Assembly: GCF_014647515.1 (NCBI RefSeq)
Contig: NZ_BMPI01000025.1
Coordinates: 80,587 to 131,634, forward strand
Origin: Dactylosporangium sucinum
GTDB lineage: Bacteria > Actinomycetota > Actinomycetes > Mycobacteriales > Micromonosporaceae
DNA length: 51,048 bases
Direction of reading: 5' to 3'
This document shows positions 32,438 through 40,248 of the stretch, piece after piece. Made by a program: the position numbers and the translations under genes. The notes under the pieces are model-generated. The model was not told the origin of the DNA and searched no databases. It saw only the letters and a program-made list of their open reading frames with translations. Position 1 is the stretch's first letter, and the number at the start of each line of letters is the position of its first letter.

Positions 32438-34084
32438 GTGAAGGTCAGCGTGACAGCCGGATCGTCCCTGGGACGCGCGGGCCGGGGAGCGGCCGTCGCG
32501 ACGCTGGCGTCGCGGGCGGCCGGATTCGTCAGGATCCTCGTGCTGGCGGCCGTGCTCGGGCTGGGAAGCCGGTTGCTGGACAGCTACAACCTGGCGAACG
32601 CGCTGCCCAACGTGGTGTACGACCTGGTGGTCGGGGGTGCGATGGCGAGCGTCATCGTGCCGATGCTGACCCGGGCCGCGCTGAGCGAGCCCGACGGCGG
32701 AGTGATCTACGCCCAGCGACTGTTGTCGATGATCGGGTACGGTCTGGGAGCGGTCACCCTGGTCGCCACGTTGCTGGCCCCCTTGCTCGTGGAGCTGTTC
32801 ACGCCCGGCTTCACCGCGGAGCAGCGGCAGCTGGCGGTCGTGTTCACCAGGTTCTTCCTGCCGCAGATCCTGTTCTACGGCATGAGCGCCGCGGCGGGCG
32901 CCGTGCTGAACATCCGGGGCCGGTTCGCCGCACCGATGTGGGCGCCGGTGGCCAACAGCCTGGTCGTCACCGGGGTCGGGTCGTTGTACTTCGTGGTCGG
33001 CGGCGCGACCAGCATGCAGGCGTTGACCACGCCCCAGCTGCTGCTGCTGAGCCTGGGCACCACGGCCGGAGTCTTCGCCCAGCTGACCGTGGTGATGTGG
33101 GCGCTGGCCCGCAGCGGTTTCCCGTTCCGGCCCCGGCTCGATCCCCGGGGTGTCGGCATGCGCCGGATCGGCCGGCTCGGCGGTTGGATGCTGCTGTCCG
33201 TCGCCGCGGCCCAGGTGCTGTTCACTGTCGCCACCAGATCGGCATCGATCAGCGGGCCGGGCGGGATCAGCGCCTACCAGAACGCGTACGCGTTGTTCCA
33301 GATGCCGTTCGCGGTGATCACCCTGTCGGTGATGACCGTGATGCTGCCACGGTTGAGCCGCAGCGCGGCCCGCCTGGATCACCGCCGGATCACCGACGAC
33401 CTGTCGCTGGCCATCCGGCTGGCCGTCGTCGCCCTCGCCCCGGTCGCGGCGGCCATGGTGGCCCTCGGACCGCAGCTCGCCGCGCTCCTGTTCGCCCACG
33501 GGCGCAGCGACGCATCGACCGTCGGGCTGGTCGGGACGGTCATGGCGGCGTTCGGACTGGCCCTGGTGCCGTTCAGCGGTTACACGATCCTGCTGCGCGG
33601 GTTCTACGCCATGCAGGACACCAGGACGCCGGCGCTGATCACCGGCGGGGTCAGCGCCGTCGGCGTGGCCGGCTGCCTGGCGGCCGGCGCGTTCCTGCCC
33701 CGCCCGGACATCGTCGTGGGCATCGCGATCGCCTACGGGGCGGCCTACACCACCGGCCTCGTCACCGCGGGCCTGGTCCTGCGCCACCGGCTGGGCCGCA
33801 TCGACGGTCACCGGCTGGTGAGCACGCACGCCCGGGTGCTGCTCGCGACGGCGGTCGCCGCCGGCGTCGCCGCCGCGGTCGCCCGCCTCCTGACCCCGTT
33901 GACCGGGCCGCTCGTCGTCGTCGCCGCGGCGGGCGTGCTCGGCGCGATCACCTACCTCGTCGCCGCGCGGCTCCTGCGCCTCACCGAACTCGGCCGGCTC
34001 GTGGCCACCGCCACCGCGGGGATCACGCGCCGGGCCGCTGACCCGCGTGTTCGATCGGGTCGGACGGCCCGCCGGACGGGTTGA
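32438..34084 (+). CDS. MurJ/MviN-family lipid flippase
   Basis: A 548-residue polytopic protein of the MOP exporter superfamily with about 14 membrane segments. The opening GAAVATLASRAAGFVRILVLAAVLG, LPNVVYDLVVGGAMASVIVPMLTRA and FYAMQDTRTPALITGG are diagnostic of MurJ-like proteins. It may flip lipid II or, given the neighbours, a lipid-linked saccharide for the LCP enzyme; it lacks the long cytosolic kinase-like extension of the essential mycobacterial MurJ. GTG start. Its last 62 bp are antisense to the 3' end of the sugar-transferase gene. Confidence 0.88.
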   Translation: MKVSVTAGSSLGRAGRGAAVATLASRAAGFVRILVLAAVLGLGSRLLDSYNLANALPNVVYDLVVGGAMASVIVPMLTRAALSEPDGGVIYAQRLLSMIGYGLGAVTLVATLLAPLLVELFTPGFTAEQRQLAVVFTRFFLPQILFYGMSAAAGAVLNIRGRFAAPMWAPVANSLVVTGVGSLYFVVGGATSMQALTTPQLLLLSLGTTAGVFAQLTVVMWALARSGFPFRPRLDPRGVGMRRIGRLGGWMLLSVAAAQVLFTVATRSASISGPGGISAYQNAYALFQMPFAVITLSVMTVMLPRLSRSAARLDHRRITDDLSLAIRLAVVALAPVAAAMVALGPQLAALLFAHGRSDASTVGLVGTVMAAFGLALVPFSGYTILLRGFYAMQDTRTPALITGGVSAVGVAGCLAAGAFLPRPDIVVGIAIAYGAAYTTGLVTAGLVLRHRLGRIDGHRLVSTHARVLLATAVAAGVAAAVARLLTPLTGPLVVVAAAGVLGAITYLVAARLLRLTELGRLVATATAGITRRAADPRVRSGRTARRTG

Positions 34085-35036
34085 TCGGATCGGTCGCGGC
34101 GCGGTTGGCGGGCACGAGCGGCAGGTCGCTGTGGTACCGGCGCTCGCCGCGGATCGTGGTCAGCACCGCGCGGCCGAGCAGCTTCAGGTCGAACAGCACG
34201 CTCTGGTGCGCGATGTAGGAGAGGTCCTTCTCCAGCCGCTCCTGGGGCGGCATGTGAAACTTCTCGATCTGGGCGATACACGCGATCCCCGGCCGGACCG
34301 TGTGCCGCTCGGCGTAGCCGGGCACGGCCTCGAGATGGGAGAGCACCAGGATCGTCCGCAGCGGGCGCGGACCGACCAGGCTCATCTTGCCGCCCAGGAC
34401 GTTGATCAGCTCCGGCAGCTCGTCCAGGTGCCAGCGGCGCAACCGGCGGCCGACGCGCAGCGTGCGCGGATCACCCGCGGGCGACGCCACGGGGCCGGTG
34501 AGCCGCTCCGCGCCGTACCGCATGCTGCGGAACTTGAACTGCCGGAACGTGGCGCCGCCCAGGCCGACGGAGTTCTTGGTGAAGAAGACCGGGCCCGGCT
34601 CCTCGAACCAGATGAGCAGCCCGATGATCGGCCACAGCGGCAGCGTGAGGGCGAGCCCGACGGACGCGCCGACGATGTCGAGCAGCCGTTTTCCCCGCGG
34701 CGCCCGGCGCCGACGGATCCGGCTCGGGGTGTGGTAGGCGAGGACCATGCGCTGGACCCCCAGCGAGGGCGGCGCGTTGTCCTCCACGATCCCGGCCGTG
34801 GCGGCGCTGAGCACGATCCCGCACGCGAATGCCCCGGTCACCATCAGCAGCGCGGCTCGCGCCGGGACGTCGTAGCCCAGGCGCACCCAGAGCCACGGGG
34901 AGAGGATCAGCCCGACCGAGAGGAGGAAGGCGATCCGGCAGGTCCAGGCCCGCGCCGTCCGGGAGATCAGGGATGTGAGGACGACCGCTGGCAGCAACGC
35001 CAGGACGATCGACAGGAGCAACACCCAGTAGTTCAC
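34023..35036 (-). CDS. Polyprenyl-phosphate sugar-1-phosphate transferase (WbaP/EpsE-like)
   Basis: Initiates polymer synthesis by moving a sugar phosphate from a nucleotide sugar to undecaprenyl phosphate at the inner leaflet. The 337-residue protein has three hydrophobic segments in its first ~90 residues, then the catalytic domain with the re-entrant helix KRLLDIVGASVGLALTLPLW, RQFKFRSMRYGAE, the acidic WHLDELPELINVLGGKMSLVGPRP and ERHTVRPGIACIAQIE. All hallmark Asp-Glu and Pro-Arg-Pro residues are present. GTG start. Third gene of the wecG-asnB-transferase operon; convergent with and overlapping the flippase gene by 62 bp. Confidence 0.92.
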   Translation of the reverse strand: MNYWVLLLSIVLALLPAVVLTSLISRTARAWTCRIAFLLSVGLILSPWLWVRLGYDVPARAALLMVTGAFACGIVLSAATAGIVEDNAPPSLGVQRMVLAYHTPSRIRRRRAPRGKRLLDIVGASVGLALTLPLWPIIGLLIWFEEPGPVFFTKNSVGLGGATFRQFKFRSMRYGAERLTGPVASPAGDPRTLRVGRRLRRWHLDELPELINVLGGKMSLVGPRPLRTILVLSHLEAVPGYAERHTVRPGIACIAQIEKFHMPPQERLEKDLSYIAHQSVLFDLKLLGRAVLTTIRGERRYHSDLPLVPANRAATDPINPSGGPSDPIEHAGQRPGA

Positions 35037-35082
35037 GGTTCCTTACCTTCGGCAGTCCTACAGGTGATGGCGGATGCAGGCG

Positions 35083-36966
35083 CTAGAGGTACGCCTTCTC
35101 CTGCTCGGCCCACATGGTGAAGAGCAACAGGATCCAGATCTCCCGGGCATGCTCGGCCGTGCCGCTCAGGTGCCGGTTGACGATCGCGTCCACCTCGTCG
35201 AACTGGAGGTAGCCCTGCCGCTGCACGACATCCCGGCTCAGGTACTCGCGGAGCAGTGGTTTGAACACGCCGCGCAGCCACCTGGGGAGCGGGGCGTTGA
35301 AGCCCTTCTTGCGCATCGCGATGATCTCCGGCGGCAGCAGGTCGGCCATCGTCTGGCGCAGCAGGAGTTTCGGCCGCAGGCCGGGGGACTTCAGCCGGCC
35401 CGGCAGGGAGAACGCGAACTCGATCATCGAGGTGGCGAGCAACGGGACCCGCACCTCCAGCGAATGCGCCATGCTCAGCCGGTCGACCTTGGTCAGCACG
35501 TCGTCGGGGAGGTACACCTGGGCATCGGTGTACTGGAACCGGGTCAACTGGTCGAAGCCCGCGCCGGCCCGGTCGTGCGGCTCGTGCGTGTCGTAGGTGT
35601 CGCTCATCTCCGCGAACACGTCGGGCTGCAGGATCCGCGCCTTGTGCGCCTCGCGGAAGACCACCCGCCACAGGTAGTGACTGCGGCCCGGGTGCTGGAC
35701 CGCGTTCTCGACGAACCGTCGCGCCTTGAAGTCGAAGCTCGCCCGGGCGCTCGAGCGGGGCAGGAAGCGCAGCAGCGAGGGAGCGATCCGGACCGTCAGT
35801 GCCCGGGGCAGGTGCCGGTAGTAGCGGGCGAGCTTGTCCGCCTGGTACGTCAGGTAGCCGGCGAACAGCTCGTCCCCGCCGTCCCCGCTCAGCGCCACCG
35901 TCACCTGCCGCCGGGCGAGTTCGCACAGGTAGTAGGTGGGCACCATGGACGGGTCGGCGAACGGCTCGTCGAAGGAGGGCAGCATGCCCTCCGCCACGTC
36001 CTGCGCCCGTGGCTCGACCAGCAGCGCGGTGTGCTCGGTGTCGAACCGTCGCGCGACCAGGGCGGCCGCGCTGCGCTCGTCGTAGGAGCGGTCCGCGAAG
36101 CCGATCGAGAACGTCTTGAGGACGGCGTCCGGCTCCGCCAGGCGGGCCGCGGCGACGACCGTGCTGGAGTCCATGCCACCGCTGAGGAAGAAGCCGAGCG
36201 GCACGTCGGCGACCAGTTGCTGGCGGACGCTGTCGACCAGCAGGTCGCGCAGCAGCTGACGCGTCGAGGCCGCCGTCAGGTCGCGGCGCGGCGCCACGTC
36301 GGCGAGGGCCCAGTAGCGCTCGACGGTGTACGCGTTGTCCTGCCACACCAGCGCCGTGCCCGGCTCCAGCTTGCGAATCTTCCGGTACATGGTCCGGGGC
36401 GCCGGCACGTACATCAGGGACAGGTATGCGCTGAACGCCTGCAGATCCGGCGAGCGGTCGGAGACGGCGCACAGCACCGCCTTCATCTCCGAGCCGAACA
36501 CCAGACCACCGTCGCGCTCCGCGTAGTAGAGCGGCTTGACCCCGACGCGGTCACGACACACCACCAGACGGCGTCTGGTCTCGTCGAACACCGCGATGGC
36601 GAACATGCCCTCCAGGTGCCGCACGAAGTCCGAGCCGTGCTCCTCGTACAGGTGCGGAATGACCTCGGCGTCGCTGCCGGAAGCGAACCGGTGGCCGCGA
36701 GCGGCGAGCTCGCGGCGCAGCTGCCGATGGTTGTAGATCTCCCCGTTGAGCACCGCGTGCACGGTCCCGTCCTCGGACCGCACCGGCTGCTGCCCGTGCA
36801 CCACGTCGATGACGGCCAGGCGCCGCACGGCCAGGCCGACCGTGTCGCCGACGTAGAAGCCCTCCTCGTCGGGGCCGCGGTGGGTCAGGGTGCGGCACAT
36901 GACCCGCAACCGGTCCGGGTCGACCGTGCCCGCCTCGGCGGTCACGATGCCGGTGATCCCGCACAT
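35083..36966 (-). CDS. asnB: Asparagine synthase (glutamine-hydrolysing) family protein
   Basis: A 627-residue class II glutamine amidotransferase fused to an ATP-dependent synthetase domain. Cys2 (MCGITG) is the glutaminase nucleophile, with RGPDEEG (30-36) and NGEIYNH (74-80). The PP-loop is LSGGMDSS (261-268), and the synthetase domain contains SIGFADRSYDERSAA, VALSGDGGDELFAGY and KVDRLSMAHSLEVRVPLL. AsnB-like proteins in polysaccharide loci amidate sugar acids, and this copy, 46 bp from a sugar transferase and 48 bp from a WecG-type gene, probably does that rather than supply asparagine. That role is inference. Confidence 0.92.
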   Translation of the reverse strand: MCGITGIVTAEAGTVDPDRLRVMCRTLTHRGPDEEGFYVGDTVGLAVRRLAVIDVVHGQQPVRSEDGTVHAVLNGEIYNHRQLRRELAARGHRFASGSDAEVIPHLYEEHGSDFVRHLEGMFAIAVFDETRRRLVVCRDRVGVKPLYYAERDGGLVFGSEMKAVLCAVSDRSPDLQAFSAYLSLMYVPAPRTMYRKIRKLEPGTALVWQDNAYTVERYWALADVAPRRDLTAASTRQLLRDLLVDSVRQQLVADVPLGFFLSGGMDSSTVVAAARLAEPDAVLKTFSIGFADRSYDERSAAALVARRFDTEHTALLVEPRAQDVAEGMLPSFDEPFADPSMVPTYYLCELARRQVTVALSGDGGDELFAGYLTYQADKLARYYRHLPRALTVRIAPSLLRFLPRSSARASFDFKARRFVENAVQHPGRSHYLWRVVFREAHKARILQPDVFAEMSDTYDTHEPHDRAGAGFDQLTRFQYTDAQVYLPDDVLTKVDRLSMAHSLEVRVPLLATSMIEFAFSLPGRLKSPGLRPKLLLRQTMADLLPPEIIAMRKKGFNAPLPRWLRGVFKPLLREYLSRDVVQRQGYLQFDEVDAIVNRHLSGTAEHAREIWILLLFTMWAEQEKAYL

Positions 36967-37014
36967 CGGATTCTCCGTTTCGATTGGTCGGTGACTGCGG
37001 TGGCGGGCGGGCGA

Positions 37015-37890
37015 TCAGACCGGCGGCGGGTCGGACAGCCGGTACACCGGCTCCGGCGCGGCCGGCGTCCACAGCCGCACCTTCTGCGCGGACAACCGGA
37101 GCAGGTAGTCGGGTCCGAGGAGCAGGTAGCGGCGCCAGAGCCGGCGCGGTTCGACCATCAGCCGCCACAGCCAGGCCAGGCCGTACCGCTGCATCGGGCG
37201 CGGTGCGGGAGCGAGCCGGCCGGCGTGGTAGTCGAATGCCGCCCCGACGGCCAGCAGCGGCATGGCCAGCAGCGGTCGCATCGCATGGACGAAGGTCTCC
37301 TGCCGCGGGCAGCCGAGGCCGACCAGGACCAGGCGGGCCCCCGAACGGTTGATCCGATCGGCGATCTGCGCGGGCTCCCCGGGCCGGGCGGAACGGAACT
37401 TCGACGCCTCGGCGCCGGCGATCCGCAGCTGCGGCAGCATCCCGGTCAGCGACGCCGCCAACTCCTCGACGGTTCGCGCCGTCGAGCCGTACAGATAGAC
37501 CGGCAACGCCTCGGCGGCCGCCCGCCGCAGGACCCGCAGCGTCAGTTCGGGCCCGCTGACCCACTCCCGCAGGCCCGCCGCGTGCAGCAGGTTGAGCGCC
37601 CACCGCACCGGCTGGCCGTCCGCCGCCACCACGTCGAAGGCATTCAGCCTGGCGCCGAACGCGCGGTTCGAGACCCCGGTCATCACGCCGTGCACGGCCA
37701 GTGCGGTGAGGATGAACGGGCGCCGGTCGACGGCGGCCGCGACGACCTTCTCGACCGCCGCGTCGTAGTCGACGACGTCGACCATGACGCCCAGCACGCT
37801 ACGTTTGCCGGCATCGATCCCTTGCGGAGCACGCCGGAGCGCCGGTCCGCCCGCCGCGCGGGAGCGGTCCAGCTCGGACCCGGTAGCCAA
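37015..37890 (-). CDS. WecG/TagA/CpsF-family glycosyltransferase
   Basis: A GT26-type enzyme adding the second sugar (for example ManNAc to GlcNAc-PP-lipid) to a polyprenyl-linked acceptor. The TTG at 37890 is preferred (291 residues) because AAGGAA lies just upstream; an ATG 16 codons earlier is possible. Family motifs: LTALAVHGVMTG, FDVVAADGQPVRWAL (catalytic Asp), LYGSTARTVEELAA, LVLVGLGCPRQETFVHAM and AAFDYHAGRLAPAPRPMQRYGLAWLWRL. The C-terminal basic segment mediates membrane association in relatives. First gene of the minus-strand three-gene operon. Confidence 0.9.
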   Translation of the reverse strand: MATGSELDRSRAAGGPALRRAPQGIDAGKRSVLGVMVDVVDYDAAVEKVVAAAVDRRPFILTALAVHGVMTGVSNRAFGARLNAFDVVAADGQPVRWALNLLHAAGLREWVSGPELTLRVLRRAAAEALPVYLYGSTARTVEELAASLTGMLPQLRIAGAEASKFRSARPGEPAQIADRINRSGARLVLVGLGCPRQETFVHAMRPLLAMPLLAVGAAFDYHAGRLAPAPRPMQRYGLAWLWRLMVEPRRLWRRYLLLGPDYLLRLSAQKVRLWTPAAPEPVYRLSDPPPV

Positions 37891-38291
37891 ACGCGTTCCT
37901 TTCGTCGCCCACCAGCACGCCGCACGCCGGCACATCACCCGCCGGACTCGCTGCGAGACGTAGCCGGGCCGTACCCCTTCGGCGGCCGATCACGCCGCGA
38001 GATGGCACCTTGAGGGGTGGCTTCGCGAGGTGAGCTGGAACGCGGGCCGGCGGCGGCCGCGCTGGGGCACCGGCGCAGCCCGGCGGCGGTCCGCGCGGCG
38101 AGCGGCGGACGCGATGACGCGGCGATCGAGGGCGATCGCCGCGTGGGTCGAGCGGGGTGGGCGCCGGATCAGCGGGCGTTCGACGACTCGGCGCCTGCGG
38201 GGCGCATGGTCGTCTTCCGGGCGGAGCTGGACGTCGAGCGCCGCCCGGCCGGGCCGTCGCCGGTGCGTCGCGATGCACCGGGCGGCTGGGG
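37891..38291. other. 401-bp intergenic region
   Basis: Between two minus-strand operons. It must contain the promoter for the wecG operon near its left end; no clear hexamers are visible. A strong hairpin at 38118-38143 is the only structured element I see, and no open frame looks coding. Confidence 0.5.
38118..38143 (-). terminator. Hairpin terminator after the MFS gene
   Basis: Perfect 10-bp inverted repeat CGCGGCGATC / GATCGCCGCG with a 6-base loop, about 150 bp beyond the MFS stop in its direction of transcription. No U-tract. Confidence 0.5.
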
Positions 38292-39494
38292 TCAGCCGAC
38301 CACCCGCGGCCGGCCGGAGAGGAACGCGAACACGCCCATCACCGCGATCAGTGCGCACAGGACCGACAGCGGCAGGGTCCAGGCCCCGCTGACGTCGCGC
38401 AGCGCGCCGATGAGGACCGGCCCGCACGCCGCGAGCAGATAGCCGATCGACTGCGCCATCCCGGACAGCGCCGCCGCCTGCCGATGGTCCACCGCGCGCA
38501 GGCTGAACAGCGACAAGCACAGCACGAGGGACGTGCCCGCCCCGAAGCCGGCGCAGACCAGCCACAGCACGGGGGCGCCGGGCGCCCAGAGCAGGCCGCC
38601 GACCCCGAGCAGGATGAGCACGGCGCACAGCAGGCCGACCAGCCGCTGATCGGGCAGGCGGCGCATGACGTGCGGTGCGGCCAGGTTGGCCACGACCGCG
38701 GAGATCAGGTAGACGAACAGGTGCCAGCCGGCGGTCGCCGGGGCCACGCCGTGGTCCTGTTCGATGGTGGGCAGCCACGCGATCATCACGTAGAAGACCA
38801 GCGACTGCAGGCCCATGAACAAGGTGATCTGCCAGCCGAGGGCGCTGCGCCACGGTGAACGCTGGGTGGCCACCTCGGCGCCGCCGTCGCCGCCCCGGCC
38901 GGGCCGGCGCGTGCCCAGCTGCGGAAGCCAGCAGGCCGCGGCGATGACGGTCAGCCCGACCCAGCAGCCCAGCGCGATCCGCCAGCCGGCGGGGGACTGG
39001 CCCGCGATCGGCACCGCCACGCCGGAGGCGATGGCGGCGACGATGCTCTGCGTCGCGGAGTAGCTGCCGGACAGCTGCGCCACCCGATCCGGGAAGTCGC
39101 GCTTGACCAGGCTGGGCAGCAGCACGTTGAAGAACGCGATCGCAGCGCCGATGGCGACGGTGCCGGCCCAGATCGCGCCGACGACCGGCAGCGACCGCAG
39201 CACGATGCCGGCGGCGAGCACGGCGAGCCCCAGCCCGACGGTGCGCTCGAGTCCGAGCCTCCTGGCGACCAGGGGCGCGACCGGCGAGAAGCCCGCGAAG
39301 GCGAGCAGCGGCAGGGCCGTCAGCACGCCCGCCGCGGTGGCCGTCAGGCCGAGGTCGGCACGGACGTCGTCGAGCACCGGGCCGACCGAGGTCAGGGCCG
39401 CCCGCAGGTTCGTGGCGATCAGCAGGATGCCCACCACCAGCAGGCCGGCGCGCTGACGGGACGGGACGCCGACGGGCGACACCGATGTGATCAT
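38292..39494 (-). CDS. MFS transporter, CynX/NimT-like
   Basis: A 400-residue, 12-segment major facilitator protein. The N-terminal LLVVGILLIATNLRAALTSVGPVLDDVRADLGLTATAAGVLTALPLLAFA is the signature of the cyanate/2-nitroimidazole (CynX/NimT/YeaN) group, which moves small organic anions or drugs. The ATG overlapping the GntR stop (ATGA) was chosen over an upstream in-frame ATG, since coupling to the regulator is clear. It is probably controlled by that regulator; the substrate is unknown and there are no catabolic enzymes beside it. Confidence 0.88.
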   Translation of the reverse strand: MITSVSPVGVPSRQRAGLLVVGILLIATNLRAALTSVGPVLDDVRADLGLTATAAGVLTALPLLAFAGFSPVAPLVARRLGLERTVGLGLAVLAAGIVLRSLPVVGAIWAGTVAIGAAIAFFNVLLPSLVKRDFPDRVAQLSGSYSATQSIVAAIASGVAVPIAGQSPAGWRIALGCWVGLTVIAAACWLPQLGTRRPGRGGDGGAEVATQRSPWRSALGWQITLFMGLQSLVFYVMIAWLPTIEQDHGVAPATAGWHLFVYLISAVVANLAAPHVMRRLPDQRLVGLLCAVLILLGVGGLLWAPGAPVLWLVCAGFGAGTSLVLCLSLFSLRAVDHRQAAALSGMAQSIGYLLAACGPVLIGALRDVSGAWTLPLSVLCALIAVMGVFAFLSGRPRVVG

Positions 39495-40177
39495 GCGGCG
39501 CTCCCGCGCAGGATGTCGCGGCCCTCGTCGACCAGCGCGACGCTGCACGCCTCGGCGGCGGCCGGGTCGCCGGCGGCGATCGCATCGACCAGCCGGTGGT
39601 GCAGTTCGTGGACGGCGCGGTCCTCGTGCAGCGCGGCCGTCTTGTTGATGGTCTGTGTGATGACCGGGCTGAGATGCTGGTAGAGCTCGGCGAGCAGCGG
39701 GTTGCCGCCGGCGATGACGACCGCGCGGTGGAACGCGAAGTCGGCCTCGACGAAGCCGGGCAGGTCGCCGGCGCCCCGGGCCGCGTCGCGGTGCTCGAGG
39801 AGCTCACGCAGCCGGGCGACGTCCTCGGCGGTGGCGTGCAGCGCGGCCCGGCGGGAGCCGCGGTGCTCGAGCAGGGCGCGGACCTCGAACGCGTCGTCCG
39901 GGTCGGCCTCGGCGACCCGGCGGCCGAGCGAGACCTGCAGCTCGCTGTCGGCCCGCACGTAGGTGCCGTCTCCCGGTCGCGCTTCGAGGAGCCCCACGTG
40001 CACCAGCGCGCTGAGGGCCTCCCGGATGGTGTTGCGGCTGACCCCGAGCTCTTCGGTGAGCCGGTGCTCGGCCGGGATGCGGGTGCCGACCGGCCAGTCA
40101 CCGGCCGCGATCAGCGCCTTGAGCTGATCGGCGACCTGCGTGGCGAGCGGCGCGGCCCGGCGTGGGCTCGACAGCAT
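39491..40177 (-). CDS. FadR-subfamily GntR transcriptional regulator
   Basis: A 228-residue repressor with an N-terminal winged helix (ATQVADQLKALIAAGDWPVGTRIPAEHRLTEELGVSRNTIREALSALVHVGLLEARPGDGTYV) and a C-terminal all-helical FCD sensor domain (EVRALLEHRGSRRAAL, EADFAFHRAVVIAGGNPLLAELY, HHRLVDAIAAGD) carrying the Asp/His residues that bind metal and a carboxylate ligand. The ATG with GGAGG 5 bp upstream was preferred over an ATG 13 codons earlier that would lie upstream of the predicted transcription start. It shares a transcript with the MFS gene; operators lie on its own promoter. Confidence 0.9.
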   Translation of the reverse strand: MLSSPRRAAPLATQVADQLKALIAAGDWPVGTRIPAEHRLTEELGVSRNTIREALSALVHVGLLEARPGDGTYVRADSELQVSLGRRVAEADPDDAFEVRALLEHRGSRRAALHATAEDVARLRELLEHRDAARGAGDLPGFVEADFAFHRAVVIAGGNPLLAELYQHLSPVITQTINKTAALHEDRAVHELHHRLVDAIAAGDPAAAEACSVALVDEGRDILRGSAA

Positions 40178-40184
40178 ACCGACC

Positions 40185-40233
40185 TCCAAATGTTGGACGG
40201 TTGGATTGTAGGACATTTACCGTCCGTTGGCAT
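40185..40233 (-). promoter_or_regulatory. Autoregulated promoter of the GntR-MFS operon
   Basis: On the minus strand: -35 ATGCCA (40228-40233), 17 bp, -10 TACAAT (40205-40210), start expected near 40198. TTGTAGGACA (plus strand, 40206-40215) closely fits the FadR-type operator TNGTNNNACNA and covers the -10. A second inverted repeat, TCCAA-ATG-TTGGA (40185-40197), lies just downstream, before the ribosome site. Confidence 0.6.
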
Positions 40234-40248
40234 GGCCGCGTCGTCGGC

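Noticed and set aside
30857..33829. Minus-strand open frame extending the DUF2142 gene upstream by about 1000 codons
   Set aside because: It runs antisense through the LCP and flippase genes, is rich in His/Gln/Gly/Arg, and the DUF2142 domain starts only after 30856.
36967..38016. Minus- and plus-strand frames overlapping the wecG region (for example the plus-strand frame through 35074-38013)
   Set aside because: Antisense to asnB and wecG, whose motifs are unmistakable; compositionally they are shadows.
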